In this document: positions 1-11,415 of the stretch, one piece after another
Layout: each line of letters starts with the position of its first letter
How positions within the stretch are numbered: the stretch's first letter is position 1
Assembly: GCF_019311235.1 (NCBI RefSeq)
Contig: NZ_JAHWDF010000005.1
Span: forward strand, 172,258 to 236,257
Direction of reading: 5' to 3'
Origin: Mesonia aestuariivivens
GTDB taxonomy: Bacteria; Bacteroidota; Bacteroidia; Flavobacteriales; Flavobacteriaceae
DNA: 64,000 nucleotides
Notes under the pieces: generated by a model
Seen by the model: the letters and a program-made list of their open reading frames with translations, nothing else
Told to the model about the DNA's origin: nothing
The model's database searches: none
Program-made: the position numbers and the translations under genes

Positions 1-706
1 CAGCTCCTGCACAGGTGTCTACCACGCGCATTCCTGGTTCTACTTCTAGAAAATCTGCTACGAGTTGGGAAGAAGCGTCTTGCACTTCAAATGCACCTTT
101 CTTAAAAATTTCTGTTGAAAAAACATTGGCTCTTTCATTTAACTCTAAAGCATCTTTGTAACCTTTGATAGTGTGAGTTTCAATGTTCTCTTTAAATAAA
201 CTATCGCGTAACTCTTTTTTATTGTTTTTAAGCGTGTTGGTACGTAAAACTACTGGCGCCTGTAGGTTAAGTGCAGCAATTTCTTTAGTCCATTTTTCTT
301 CGCCTAATTCTTTAACAGCTAATTCATCTAACCAATCTGGAATAGATTCTCTAAATTTTCTAGTCTGGCTAAGTTCATCAAATCTTCCTTTAATTCTTCG
401 GGTTGGAGTATCTTCTAATTGTTTCCAGTCTGGAAGCTCAATGCCTCTTAGCGTAGCCCAAACAGCGAAAAGTCTAAATAGGTTAGGTCTAGAAAATGGC
501 TCTTTAACTTCTGCAATTTCAGCATAAAGTCTTTTCCAACGTACAATATCATAAGTAGTTTCAGCAATAAAACTGCGGTCTCTAGAACCCCAACGTTTAT
601 CTCTTTTTAAAGCTTTGGCAATTTCTTTATCGGCATATTTATTTTCATTAAATACAGCCTTTAAGGTGTCTATAACTGCAAAAACTAAGTTTCTGTGCAA
701 TCGCAT
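1..706 (-). CDS. RsmB/NOP-family rRNA cytosine methyltransferase (partial)
   Basis: The frame opens at an ATG on the minus strand (704-706) and runs off the left edge, so only the N-terminal ~235 residues are present. The translation begins MRLHRNLVFAVIDTLKAVF, has a NusB-like helical N-terminus, and reaches a segment ending VVDTCAGA at the edge. That is motif I of the SAM-binding fold of RsmB/Sun/NOP2 m5C methyltransferases, preceded by the typical QDASSQLVADFL. Proteins of this family methylate a cytosine of 16S rRNA in the cytoplasm. The catalytic cysteines lie outside the window, so the exact target cannot be assigned. It is divergent from the lipoprotein gene at 781. Confidence 0.85.
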   Translation of the reverse strand, partial: MRLHRNLVFAVIDTLKAVFNENKYADKEIAKALKRDKRWGSRDRSFIAETTYDIVRWKRLYAEIAEVKEPFSRPNLFRLFAVWATLRGIELPDWKQLEDTPTRRIKGRFDELSQTRKFRESIPDWLDELAVKELGEEKWTKEIAALNLQAPVVLRTNTLKNNKKELRDSLFKENIETHTIKGYKDALELNERANVFSTEIFKKGAFEVQDASSQLVADFLEVEPGMRVVDTCAGA

Positions 707-758
707 TTACATAAAATTTTAGTGCGCGAAGTTACGTAATTTAATATGTGAATAATGT

Positions 759-766
759 TATATTTG
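759..766 (+). promoter_or_regulatory. Bacteroidetes -7 box (TATATTTG)
   Basis: TATATTTG matches the TAnnTTTG -7 element of Bacteroidetes sigma-A promoters. It predicts a transcript start near 773, so translation must begin at the ATG at 781 and not at the in-frame GTG at 748. No clear -33 TTG is seen. Confidence 0.55.
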
Positions 767-780
767 AAAAAAAACTATTT

Positions 781-1842
781 ATGAGAATTTTTACTTTGCT
801 TATTTGTGTTCTCAGTTTAACTGCTTGTGTAAATGTAGCTCAACAAGAAAATGCTGTTCATCAATTCACATCGGTAAAAGTAGAAGGTATTTTTAACCAT
901 CCCGTTAGTATAAGGGCTTTAAAAATTAGTCCTGAACATATTTTTTATGCAGGTTCTAAGGGAAGTTTTGGATATTTAAATATGGCAGATCATTCGGTAG
1001 CTTTTATGGGAAATATAGCCGAAGCACCCACTAAAGAGTTTAGAGCTATAGGTAGTACAGGAGAATCTGATTTTATACTTAGCGCAGGAAACCCTGCCCA
1101 GCTTTATAAAGTGAATTATTTTGGAAAGCGTAAATTGGTTTATGAAGAGAAAAATGAAAAAGTTTTTTATGATGCCATGGGGTTTTGGAATGAAAATGAA
1201 GGTATTGCTATAGGCGATCCTACCGATGATTGCATGTCTATTCTTATTACGCGTGATGGAGGAGAGAGCTGGAAAAAGATTTCTTGTGATGAATTACCAA
1301 AAGCTATAGAAGGAGAAGCTGCTTTTGCGGCTAGTAATACTAATATTTCTATTGTGGGAGATCAAGCTTGGTTTGTGAGTGGAGGCAAAGTTTCTCGAAT
1401 TTATAATTCAAAAGATAAGGGAGAAAGTTGGTCAGTTTCAAATTTACCTATCATTCAGGGTAAAGAGACTACAGGTGCTTATAGTCTAGATTTTTACAAT
1501 CAAGATTTAGGAGTTGCCTTTGGCGGTGATTATACCAAGCCTAATGTTAATGTAGCTAATAAAATTTTCACTAAAAATGGAGGAGAATCTTGGGATGTTA
1601 TCGCTAAAGGAGAAGGTCCTGGGTATAGAAGTTGTGTAAAGTTTGTACCTAACAGTGGTGGACAAGAAATTGTAGCTTTAGGTTTTAAAGGTATTTCTTA
1701 CAGTGCAGACTATGGCGCTACTTGGAAACAAATAAGCGATGAACCTTTTTATACGTTCACTTTTGTAAATGAATTTGTAGCCTATGCTGCTGGAAATAAT
1801 AGAATAAGTAGGCTAACTTTTATAGAAAATACTATAGAATAA
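781..1842 (+). CDS. Predicted lipoprotein with BNR/YCF48-like beta-propeller repeats
   Basis: The protein is 353 aa from the ATG at 781. An in-frame GTG at 748 lies upstream of the predicted transcript start. The N-terminus MRIFTLLICVLSLTAC is a lipoprotein signal with lipobox LTAC, so it is probably anchored in the outer membrane or periplasm. The body contains repeated blades with the Asp-box-like pattern xDxGxxW (RDGGESWKK, KDKGESWS, KNGGESWD, ADYGATWK) at roughly residues 145-330. Flavobacterial homologues are often labelled oxidoreductase or glycosyl hydrolase, but no catalytic residues support either name. It is a single gene ending 9 bp before the convergent Spy-like gene. Confidence 0.75.
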   Translation: MRIFTLLICVLSLTACVNVAQQENAVHQFTSVKVEGIFNHPVSIRALKISPEHIFYAGSKGSFGYLNMADHSVAFMGNIAEAPTKEFRAIGSTGESDFILSAGNPAQLYKVNYFGKRKLVYEEKNEKVFYDAMGFWNENEGIAIGDPTDDCMSILITRDGGESWKKISCDELPKAIEGEAAFAASNTNISIVGDQAWFVSGGKVSRIYNSKDKGESWSVSNLPIIQGKETTGAYSLDFYNQDLGVAFGGDYTKPNVNVANKIFTKNGGESWDVIAKGEGPGYRSCVKFVPNSGGQEIVALGFKGISYSADYGATWKQISDEPFYTFTFVNEFVAYAAGNNRISRLTFIENTIE

Positions 1843-1850
1843 ATAACTTA

Positions 1851-2273
1851 TTAATTTTTGTATTTTTCTAAAAGCATTTTATGAAAGTCATGCTCTGCTT
1901 TTTTTAACATCAATATTTTTTTGGGAGACATCATTTTTTTTAGTTCAATTACAAATTCTTTTCTAAGTTTTAAACGGTCTTCCTTCATCTGCATATAAGT
2001 AGCTAAAAGCTGTTCAGCATTTTTATCATCTAGTTGCTCAATAGTTTCTAGACCATTTTTTACTTCACACCATTTTTCATTATAAAGTCCTTCTTTTTTA
2101 TCTTCAAATAAATTATAAATAGGCCAAAAGACTTGTGCTTCTTCTGGTGTTAACGAAAGGGCGTCTGTTATATAAGCGGTTTTTAAGGCTTCTATTTTTT
2201 CATCTTCGGCTTCTTGAGCTAAAGTGATGCCTGAAATAAAGAAGAAAGCGAGGTAAAAGAAATATTTTTTCAT
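1851..2273 (-). CDS. Periplasmic Spy/CpxP-like protein of an ECF sigma module
   Basis: The protein is 140 aa with a signal peptide (MKKYFFYLAFFFISGITLAQ) and a helical body rich in charged residues. It carries the pattern LSLTPEEAQVFWPIYN near residue 40, followed by long helices with LRKEF and LKKM. This is the family usually labelled 'sensor of ECF-type sigma factor' in flavobacteria and resembles Spy/CpxP LTxxQ proteins. It is third in a minus-strand operon with the sigma factor (2807) and a membrane protein (2277), separated from the latter by only 3 bp. A periplasmic stress-sensing or chaperone role is inferred from that context. Confidence 0.7.
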   Translation of the reverse strand: MKKYFFYLAFFFISGITLAQEAEDEKIEALKTAYITDALSLTPEEAQVFWPIYNLFEDKKEGLYNEKWCEVKNGLETIEQLDDKNAEQLLATYMQMKEDRLKLRKEFVIELKKMMSPKKILMLKKAEHDFHKMLLEKYKN

Positions 2274-2276
2274 AAT

Positions 2277-2774
2277 TTATTCGTCATTCAATAATGAAGC
2301 CATATCAGTATCGTTGCTTAAATATTCTAAAATAGCTTCACTATCTAAGGTGTTTAATTGAGATTGAAAATTATTAAGATTAGAGGTGTTGTCGTAATTG
2401 ATTTCGTTTTCAAAATCAAATTCATTTTGCTCTAAATAATCTTCAATATCTATTTGGCTTATCGTGTTGTTTACAGTTACTACATTTGTTTCTTTATAAA
2501 TTAACATGATAAATAATACGACTGCAGCAGCAGTTGTGATTGCTGTGAAAATTTTATTTCTGGAAATTGAAATTACTTTTGAAGTAGAAGGTTCTTCTTC
2601 AGGTAATGCTATATTTAAAGTTTTAAAATAATTATCTGGTGTTGTTAATCCGGAAGATTTAATTTGATCTAATGAATTGACTTTGTCTAAAGAAAAATTA
2701 ACTTCAAAATTCTCAAAATATTCTTTGGGAACTTTAAAACCGGTATTTTTTGGTATGTTATTTTTCTCTTTCAT
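2277..2774 (-). CDS. Single-span membrane protein, probable anti-sigma factor
   Basis: The protein is 165 aa. The cytoplasmic N-terminal part contains the flavobacterial pattern GFKVPKEYFENF and, repeated, GLTTPDNYFKTL. One transmembrane helix lies around residues 75-95 (IFTAITTAAAVVLFIMLIY). The acidic, Asn-rich C-terminal tail should be periplasmic. There is no zinc-binding HxxxCxxC motif. Its position between an ECF sigma gene and a periplasmic Spy-like protein makes an anti-sigma role likely, but this is inferred from gene order and topology rather than from a recognised anti-sigma domain. Confidence 0.6.
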   Translation of the reverse strand: MKEKNNIPKNTGFKVPKEYFENFEVNFSLDKVNSLDQIKSSGLTTPDNYFKTLNIALPEEEPSTSKVISISRNKIFTAITTAAAVVLFIMLIYKETNVVTVNNTISQIDIEDYLEQNEFDFENEINYDNTSNLNNFQSQLNTLDSEAILEYLSNDTDMASLLNDE

Positions 2775-2806
2775 GTCTAATTTAGACTTTAAATCTCTTT
2801 AAAGGT

Positions 2807-3358
2807 TTAATCTTCTTTTATATATTTTTCAATTTTTTTTGCAGCATGGTGGTAATTAGATTTACACGCTCCCTCAGACACTTCTAAAATTTCAGCAATT
2901 TCTTTATATTTTAGATCTTGAAAGTATTTCATATTAAAGACTTGTCGCTGCTTTTCTGGTAAGGTTGCTAAAGCTTTATGTAGAGCGAATTGTATATGAT
3001 CGCCTTCAAAATATACATCACTTTCTAAATTATTAGCCAAGTAATCTTGCATTTCTTGACTAGAAAGTTGTAATTGTTTTGCTTTTTTATTTAAAAAGGT
3101 AATACTCTCGTTAGTGGCAATGCGGTACATCCAACTGTAAAGTTTACTTTCTCTTTTAAAATTTTTAATGTACCTAAAAACTTTTATAAATGTATTTTGT
3201 AATACATCATGAGTGTCTTCATGGTTTTTAACGATGTTTCTAATATGCCAATATAATCGTTCTTGGTATAATGCTACCAATTTAGAAAAAGCTTCTTCTT
3301 TTCTTTTTCCTTCTTGAAGTTGTTTAACAATTTGATCTTCTTCGTTTTGGGTAGGCAT
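2807..3358 (-). CDS. ECF-type RNA polymerase sigma factor
   Basis: The protein is 183 aa. The sigma-2 domain spans about residues 20-90 (YQERLYWHIRNIVKNHEDTH, then DVLQNTFIKVFR, then SKLYSWMYRIATNE). The sigma-4 domain spans about 125-180 (LPEKQRQVFNMKYFQDLKYK, then EIAEILEVSEGACKSNYHHA), the helix-turn-helix that reads the -35 element. There is no region 1 or 3, as usual for ECF factors. It is first of a three-gene minus-strand operon with a membrane protein and a Spy-like protein, suggesting envelope-stress control. The ABC exporter upstream ends 18 bp away and may be co-transcribed. Confidence 0.9.
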   Translation of the reverse strand: MPTQNEEDQIVKQLQEGKRKEEAFSKLVALYQERLYWHIRNIVKNHEDTHDVLQNTFIKVFRYIKNFKRESKLYSWMYRIATNESITFLNKKAKQLQLSSQEMQDYLANNLESDVYFEGDHIQFALHKALATLPEKQRQVFNMKYFQDLKYKEIAEILEVSEGACKSNYHHAAKKIEKYIKED

Positions 3359-3375
3359 TTTATGAGGATTAGCAA

Positions 3376-5202
3376 CTACTCAAAAGATTGCATTTCAACT
3401 AAATTTTTATAGGTTCCGTTTAAAGCTAAGAGTTCATTGTGTTTACCCTGTTCTACAATTTCGCCACGTTGCATGACAATAATATTGTCTGCGTATTGTA
3501 TGGTTGAAAGTCGGTGAGCAATAACAATAGAAGTTCTATTTTTCATCATATTCTCTAACGCCTTTTGTACTAGTTTTTCACTTTCTGTATCTAGCGCAGA
3601 AGTAGCTTCATCTAAAATCATAATTGGCGGATTTTTAAGTACCGCTCTAGCAATGGAAAGACGCTGTTTTTGTCCACCACTTAATTTGTTACCACTATCT
3701 CCAATATTAGTTTCTATACCTTTTGGTAAATCTGAAACAAACTCCCAAGCATTTGCAATTTTTAATGCTTCGATAATTTCTTGATCGCTAGCATCTTCTT
3801 TTGCCATTAAAATGTTATTCTTAATGGTGTCGTTAAATAGTATAGCGTCTTGAGTTACCATTCCCATTAAATTACGAAGACTGCTTTTAGTGATGTTTTT
3901 AATATTAATACCGTCAATTAAAATTTCGCCTTTTTGAATGTCGTAAAATCTTGTCACTAAGTTTGCAATGGTTGATTTACCGCTACCAGATTGCCCTACT
4001 AATGCAATGGTTTTTCCTTTAGGGACTTCTATATTAAAATTCTTTAACACATTGTGGTCTTCATATTTAAATGAAATATCTTTAATAAGAATTCCACTTT
4101 CAAAAGAATCTTTTACAATTGCGTTTTCAAGATTTTTAATGCTGTTTTCTGTTTCTAGCACACTTAAGACACGTTCTGCAGCCGCATTTCCTTTTTTAAC
4201 TTCATAAGAAGCTTTACTAATGGCTTTTGCGGGTGTTAAAATATTATACGCCAATCCCATATAAGCAATAAAAGAAGCTCCATCTAGCGAGCCTTCTAAA
4301 ATAACCATTCTACCACCATATAATAGTAAAATAGAAATGACAACGATCCCTAAAAATTCACTCACTGGAGAAGCTAAGTTTTTACGGTGCATTAAATCAT
4401 TAGAAAATTTAAAATGTCGTTCTGTAGATTGCTGAAAAACTTGAGTAAATCTTGCTTCAGCATTAAAGGCCTTAATAATTTTTAAACCTGAAAGTGTTTC
4501 TTCTAAATTAGATAAAATATGACCATTTTCACGTTGAACTCGATCAGATTTCTTTTTTAATTGTTTACCGATTAAAGAAATAATATAACCTGAAACTGGA
4601 ATAAAAATAAATACAAATAAGGTTAATTGCGGACTAATAATCACCATCATTATAATGGTGAAAATAATTGTTAGTGGTTCTTTTACGATTAATTCTAATA
4701 CCGCTAGAAATGAGTTTTGAACCTCTTGCACATCAGAAGTCATTCTGGCTATAATATCTCCTTTTCTTTTTTCTGAATAAAATGAGATAGGGAGTTCTAC
4801 AATTTTTTTATATAATTTATCTCTTAGGTCTTTTAATACACCATTTCTTAAAAAGGCAATAAAATATAAGCCCATATAATTGAAAAGATTTTTAAGCAAG
4901 AATAAACTAATAATTATTGCCACTAATACCGTTAAGGTGTAGACACCTCCTTTTTCTGCTGAAGTGGTGGTGATGTAGTAATTAGAATATTCATTAAAAA
5001 AATCGCCTAAGTGAACTAAGCCTTTATAAGCTGGAACTTCTTTTATAGGTTTAGCTTCTCCAAACATTACTTTAAGCATTGGTATTAGCGCCACCATAGA
5101 TAGTGTGCTAAATAAAGCGTAAAATATGTTAGCAAATATGTTTAAAAATGCATACTTCTTATAAGGAAGTATAAATGGATAAATTTTCTTTATATATTTC
5201 AT
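3376..5202 (-). CDS. MsbA-like ABC exporter (fused membrane and ATPase domains)
   Basis: The protein is 608 aa, normal for a half-transporter exporter. Six membrane spans occupy about residues 1-330. The ATPase domain follows with Walker A GQSGSGKST (about 403), signature LSGGQKQRLS (about 505), Walker B IMILDEATSALD (about 528) and switch histidine IVIAHRLSTI (about 560). It should work as a homodimer in the inner membrane. Lipid A or other lipid export is the usual role of MsbA-like proteins, but the substrate cannot be read from sequence. It lies 10 bp downstream of the phosphosugar mutase on the same strand, so the two may be co-transcribed. Confidence 0.9.
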   Translation of the reverse strand: MKYIKKIYPFILPYKKYAFLNIFANIFYALFSTLSMVALIPMLKVMFGEAKPIKEVPAYKGLVHLGDFFNEYSNYYITTTSAEKGGVYTLTVLVAIIISLFLLKNLFNYMGLYFIAFLRNGVLKDLRDKLYKKIVELPISFYSEKRKGDIIARMTSDVQEVQNSFLAVLELIVKEPLTIIFTIIMMVIISPQLTLFVFIFIPVSGYIISLIGKQLKKKSDRVQRENGHILSNLEETLSGLKIIKAFNAEARFTQVFQQSTERHFKFSNDLMHRKNLASPVSEFLGIVVISILLLYGGRMVILEGSLDGASFIAYMGLAYNILTPAKAISKASYEVKKGNAAAERVLSVLETENSIKNLENAIVKDSFESGILIKDISFKYEDHNVLKNFNIEVPKGKTIALVGQSGSGKSTIANLVTRFYDIQKGEILIDGINIKNITKSSLRNLMGMVTQDAILFNDTIKNNILMAKEDASDQEIIEALKIANAWEFVSDLPKGIETNIGDSGNKLSGGQKQRLSIARAVLKNPPIMILDEATSALDTESEKLVQKALENMMKNRTSIVIAHRLSTIQYADNIIVMQRGEIVEQGKHNELLALNGTYKNLVEMQSFE

Positions 5203-5211
5203 TAAGGCAAC

Positions 5212-6927
5212 TTAAAAATCAAAGTGCGAAAGTACCGAATCAATTTTATTTTCCAATCTTTCTTTAGCAACTTTATAATCTGAAGTATCCTCAAGAGAAT
5301 GATGAGTGCTTACGTAAAATTTAATTTTAGGTTCTGTACCACTGGGTCTAGCCGCTACTTTTGTGCCATCTTCTAAATAAAAGATAAGTACATTTGATTG
5401 CGGAATATTGATTGTACTCTTTTCATCCGTTTCTAAATTTGTTCTTTCTGAAGTTTGATAATCTTCAAAAGCAATCACTTTAGTACCATTAAAATCTGTA
5501 GGGGTATTGTTTCTTAAATCGCTAAGCATTTGCTGAATTTCTTCTGCTCCTGAAATTCCTTTTTTTACTAAAGAAATTAATTTCTCTTGGTAAACCCCGT
5601 GTTTTTTATAAAGTTCTAAAAGCTCTTGAAATATAGAACTATCTTTTTCTTTGGCTTGAGCGCCAATAGTACAGGCAAGTAGGGTAGCGGTAACGGCATC
5701 TTTATCTCTAACAAAATCGCCCACCATATAGCCAAAGCTTTCTTCGCCACCGCCAATAAAGGTTTGATTAGGAAAATCTTTAATCATTTTTGCAATCCAC
5801 TTAAAACCGGTAAGTCCAAGTTTACATTCTACACCGTAGTGACTGGCTAACTTTTCCATCATTGGGGTAGAGACGATAGTCGAGGCGATAAATTCATCAC
5901 CTTTAAAACCGTATTTAGCTTTATATTCTTTTAACAGAAAATCTGTCATTAAAACCATGGTTTGATTTCCGTTAAGTAAGCTCATTTTACCTTCATTGTC
6001 TCTAACGGCAATTCCTAATCGGTCACTATCTGGATCTGTACCAATTACCATATCTGCTTGCTTTTCATCGGCAAGTTTTAATGCCATTTTTAAAGCGTCG
6101 GGTTCTTCTGGATTGGGAGATTTTACGGTAGGGAAATTTCCGTTTGGTTCTGCTTGCTCTTCAACTATAAAAACATTGGTAAAACCTGCTTTTTCTAATA
6201 CCTTCGGAATAAGTGTTATCGACGTTCCGTGTAATGGAGTGAATACAATTTTAAAATCATCTTTGGCTTTTCTAGAAACTTGAAAGTTTACATTTTTTAA
6301 TGAAGCTTCAATAAAAGCTTGATCTACTTCTAGATCTATATATTCAATTAAATCTTCTTTGGCTTCAAATTTAATTTCATTGTAATCTAAGCTATTGATT
6401 ACTTCAACTATTTCTTTATCTTGCGGTGGCACTAACTGCCCGCCATCTTCCCAATAAACTTTATAACCATTATATTCTGGAGGGTTGTGACTTGCGGTAA
6501 GTACAATACCACATTGGCAATCTAAATGTTTAACCGCAAAGCTGAGTTCTGGCGTAGGTCTTAAATCAGAGAAAATAAATACTTTAATTCCATTAGCAGA
6601 AAACACATTGGCTACGATTTGCGCTAATTCTTTACTGTTATTTCTACAGTCGTAAGCTATAGCGACTTTTATCTCTTTTTTGGGGAATTGTGCTTTTAAA
6701 TAATTAGAAACCCCTTGAGTGTTTTTACCTAAGGTATACTTATTAATTCTGTTGGAGCCTATTCCCATAATGCCTCGCATACCACCAGTACCAAACGCTA
6801 AATCTTGATAAAAACTATCTTCTAGTTCTTTTTTATCGTTTTCAATTAAATGTTGTGTGTTTTTTCTTGTGGTTTCGTCAAAAACATCAGATAACCAATA
6901 TTTAGCTTTAGATAAAATTTCTTCCAT
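5212..6927 (-). CDS. Phospho-sugar mutase (phosphoglucomutase/phosphomannomutase family)
   Basis: The protein is 571 aa, the long form related to PgcA and to eukaryotic PGM2. The active-site loop TASHNPPEYNGYK with the phospho-serine is near residue 145. The metal-binding loop DPDSDRLG is near 302, the sugar-binding loop GGEES near 393 and the phosphate-binding RPSGTEPK near 528. It interconverts sugar 1- and 6-phosphates in the cytoplasm. Substrate choice among glucose, mannose and ribose phosphates cannot be settled from these motifs. It precedes the ABC exporter by 10 bp and follows the glycosyltransferase, a plausible envelope-glycan grouping. Confidence 0.9.
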   Translation of the reverse strand: MEEILSKAKYWLSDVFDETTRKNTQHLIENDKKELEDSFYQDLAFGTGGMRGIMGIGSNRINKYTLGKNTQGVSNYLKAQFPKKEIKVAIAYDCRNNSKELAQIVANVFSANGIKVFIFSDLRPTPELSFAVKHLDCQCGIVLTASHNPPEYNGYKVYWEDGGQLVPPQDKEIVEVINSLDYNEIKFEAKEDLIEYIDLEVDQAFIEASLKNVNFQVSRKAKDDFKIVFTPLHGTSITLIPKVLEKAGFTNVFIVEEQAEPNGNFPTVKSPNPEEPDALKMALKLADEKQADMVIGTDPDSDRLGIAVRDNEGKMSLLNGNQTMVLMTDFLLKEYKAKYGFKGDEFIASTIVSTPMMEKLASHYGVECKLGLTGFKWIAKMIKDFPNQTFIGGGEESFGYMVGDFVRDKDAVTATLLACTIGAQAKEKDSSIFQELLELYKKHGVYQEKLISLVKKGISGAEEIQQMLSDLRNNTPTDFNGTKVIAFEDYQTSERTNLETDEKSTINIPQSNVLIFYLEDGTKVAARPSGTEPKIKFYVSTHHSLEDTSDYKVAKERLENKIDSVLSHFDF

Positions 6928-6979
6928 GATAATTTTTAGTTTGGTAGTGCAACAAAAATAAATAAAAATAGATGAAGCG

Positions 6980-7936
6980 CTAATGATTTAGCGTTTTGCT
7001 AACTTTATAACGTTCTGTTTTACGATTTGAGCGTAAGATTAATTCTGCAACAAAACCAGTTAAGAAAAATAGGGTTCCTATAATCATGACGGTAAGCGCA
7101 ATATAAAACCAAGGGTTTTGAGTTACTAAAATATCTTGAATTTGATGATACAAGTGATAAAGTTTAGAAACACCTATGTATAATGCAGAAAGAAAACCTA
7201 CAAAAAACATGAGAATACCTAAGCCGCCAAAAAGGTGCATAGGGTTTTTGCCAAACTTAGAAAGAAACCATATGGTTATTAAATCTAGCAAACCGTGTAA
7301 AAATCGTTCTGAGCCAAATTTTGTTTCGCCATACTTTCTGGCTTGATGTTTTACTTCTTTCTCTCTTATTTTAGTATATCCTGCATTTTTTGCTAAAAGC
7401 GGAATATAGCGATGCATCTCACCATAAACATCTATATTTTTTACAACTTCTAATCGATAAGCTTTTAGGCCGCAATTAAAATCGTGAAGCTCAAGTCCGG
7501 CTACTTTTCTAGCTGCTAAGTTGAACAGTTTAGAAGGTAAATTTTTAGTAATTACATTATCGTAGCGTTTCTTTTTCCAGCCAGAAACTATATCTAAATT
7601 ATCTTTGGTGATGAGTTGGTAAAGTTCTGGAATTTCTTCAGGATTGTCTTGCAAGTCTGCATCCATGGTAATGACTACATCACCTTGAGCTATTAGAAAG
7701 CCCGCATGTAGAGCTTGTGATTTGCCGTAATTTTTTTTGAAATGTATAGCTTTTACTAAATGGTTGGTAGTAGCTAAATCTTCTATAATTTGCCAAGAAT
7801 GATCCGTACTTCCGTCATTTATGAAAATAATCTCGTAGCTAAAAGAATGAGCTAGCATAACCTCTAAAATCCAATTATATAATTCTGGTAAAGATTTTTC
7901 TTCGTTGAGAAGTGGGATAACGATCGATAATTGCAT
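6980..7936 (-). CDS. Membrane-anchored family 2 glycosyltransferase
   Basis: The protein is 318 aa. The GT-A fold starts LSIVIPLLNEEKSLPELYNW and includes the metal-binding DADLQD at about residue 95 and INDGSTD at about 40. Two C-terminal membrane helices lie near 235-258 and 275-300. This arrangement matches the DPM1/ArnC/GtrB-like group that transfers sugars to polyprenyl phosphate on the inner membrane. The ATG is preceded directly by the DUF4199 gene, with a 1-bp gap, so the two are translationally close. The sugar and acceptor are not determinable. Confidence 0.88.
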   Translation of the reverse strand: MQLSIVIPLLNEEKSLPELYNWILEVMLAHSFSYEIIFINDGSTDHSWQIIEDLATTNHLVKAIHFKKNYGKSQALHAGFLIAQGDVVITMDADLQDNPEEIPELYQLITKDNLDIVSGWKKKRYDNVITKNLPSKLFNLAARKVAGLELHDFNCGLKAYRLEVVKNIDVYGEMHRYIPLLAKNAGYTKIREKEVKHQARKYGETKFGSERFLHGLLDLITIWFLSKFGKNPMHLFGGLGILMFFVGFLSALYIGVSKLYHLYHQIQDILVTQNPWFYIALTVMIIGTLFFLTGFVAELILRSNRKTERYKVSKTLNH

Positions 7937-7937
7937 G

Positions 7938-8480
7938 CTATTCTGTAATTTGCTTATTTTCTTTCAGCCCAAGTGATACTAAGAGACCTATTAATATATA
8001 GATAACTAAATTTGAGCATAATCCTAATATTTGATTTTTTAATGAAAACTGATTTTCTTGTGTCAATGTTTTAATTGAATTATTAATATCTTCTTGAGAA
8101 GCGCCAAAATTCTCCATAAAAGATTTGGTCATTTCTATGGTTTTAGCAAGAACAAAATCAGCTGCATTGGGATCTAAAATATTAAATATAAGGTAATTTG
8201 TAGCAGTGTAAATTAATAAACCAATTAAAATAATTATAAAATAAGAGGTGAAGGCTTTTTTATAAGTGTAAATTTCAGAAGAAGCTTTTTTACATTGGTA
8301 TGAACCTATAATGGCAATAGATAGAATGATGACAAAAGTTAATATTCTCGTCCACCATTTGGTGAATAATTCTAAATAGAAAAAATAACTTACTATTGTC
8401 ATTAAGGCCAATACAATTCCTAGAACAATTCCGTATTTACCGGCTAGTTTTTTTAGGTTAGGGATTACTTGATTGTTCAT
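7938..8480 (-). CDS. DUF4199 family four-helix membrane protein
   Basis: The protein is 180 aa with hydrophobic segments near residues 14-34, 38-56, 73-95 and 148-170, and a soluble loop of about 45 residues (DPNAADFVLAKTIEMTKSFM and onward) between spans three and four. This matches DUF4199, a family common in Bacteroidetes and of unknown function. It sits 1 bp upstream of the glycosyltransferase on the same strand, a pairing frequent in flavobacteria, so it may assist lipid-linked sugar transfer. That is only a guess from position. Confidence 0.8.
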   Translation of the reverse strand: MNNQVIPNLKKLAGKYGIVLGIVLALMTIVSYFFYLELFTKWWTRILTFVIILSIAIIGSYQCKKASSEIYTYKKAFTSYFIIILIGLLIYTATNYLIFNILDPNAADFVLAKTIEMTKSFMENFGASQEDINNSIKTLTQENQFSLKNQILGLCSNLVIYILIGLLVSLGLKENKQITE

Positions 8481-8578
8481 TCTATTGAATTTTTAGGGAA
8501 TTAACGCACAAATATAGAAAAAGCTGTTCGAGCATTTTTAAAAACTTTTAATATTTCTTAAATTTGTACTCTAAATAG

Positions 8579-8608
8579 TTGTGAAATAATTTATTTTATA
8601 TAAATTTG
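8579..8608 (+). promoter_or_regulatory. Promoter of rpmE2 (TTG-N19-TAAATTTG)
   Basis: TTG at 8579-8581 and TAAATTTG at 8601-8608 are 19 nt apart, which fits the Bacteroidetes -33/-7 consensus. The predicted start of transcription is about 30 nt before the L31 ATG. Confidence 0.75.
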
Positions 8609-8643
8609 CACCTCTAAAATTATAAGGTTTAAAGCTAAAGAAG

Positions 8644-8898
8644 ATGAAACAAGGAATCCATCCAGAAAATTATAGACTAGTAGCTTTTAAAGATATGTCT
8701 AACGAAGAAATCTTTATCACTAAGTCGACTGTTAATACAAAAGAAACTATTGATGTTGAAGGAACTGAATATCCATTAGTTAAATTGGAGATTTCTAGAA
8801 CTTCTCATCCTTTTTATACAGGTAAGACAAAACTTATCGATTCAGCTGGTCGTATAGACAAGTTTAAAAACAAATATGCTAAGTTTAAAAAAGACTAA
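8644..8898 (+). CDS. rpmE2: 50S ribosomal protein L31, type B
   Basis: The protein is 84 aa, beginning [20 protein letters not shown] and containing [18 protein letters not shown]. It lacks the CxxC zinc-ribbon cysteines, which identifies the C-minus (type B) form of L31. It belongs to the large ribosomal subunit. It is monocistronic, with its own consensus promoter and an intrinsic terminator about 30 bp after the stop. Confidence 0.96.
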   Translation: MKQGIHPENYRLVAFKDMSNEEIFITKSTVNTKETIDVEGTEYPLVKLEISRTSHPFYTGKTKLIDSAGRIDKFKNKYAKFKKD

Positions 8899-8922
8899 GT
8901 TCTTTTTAACTTCAAGATACTT

Positions 8923-8957
8923 AAAAACCCTTAGAAATAATTCTAAGGGTTTTTTTA
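8923..8957 (+). terminator. Intrinsic terminator after rpmE2
   Basis: A 12-bp stem (AAACCCTTAGAA with TTCTAAGGGTTT) has a 4-nt loop and a T-run. It closes the L31 transcript. Confidence 0.9.
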
Positions 8958-9060
8958 GTTGAAATAAAGCTTGTGGGTTATTTATTCACTAGCTACTGTT
9001 AACTTATAAAGGTTTTGTAAAACTCTTAAGTCAGAATATAATTTAGTTATTACAGGAGAA

Positions 9061-9098
9061 AAAAAGCCTACTTATAAATTTATAAGTAGGCTTTTTTA
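9061..9098 (-). terminator. Bidirectional intrinsic terminator after the metalloprotease
   Basis: AAAAAGCCTACTTATAAA pairs with its complement across a 2-nt loop, with A/T runs on both sides. It sits 26 bp past the stop of the minus-strand protease and could also stop leak-through from rpmE2. Confidence 0.85.
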
Positions 9099-9123
9099 TG
9101 ATTGTCAACAGAAAGTAGTACTG

Positions 9124-11322
<2,199 letters not shown>

Positions 11323-11415
11323 TTAATAAAATAAAAGTTAAAAGCATAGGTATTTTGTTTGTGTTTCGGGATATACGTTAATATTTATCTTGCGGTTTGA
11401 ATTAATTTTAATTAT

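Noticed and set aside
748..780. GTG start giving an 11-residue extension of the lipoprotein
   Set aside because: It lies upstream of the -7 box TATATTTG at 759, so it would not be transcribed, and it would bury the lipoprotein signal.
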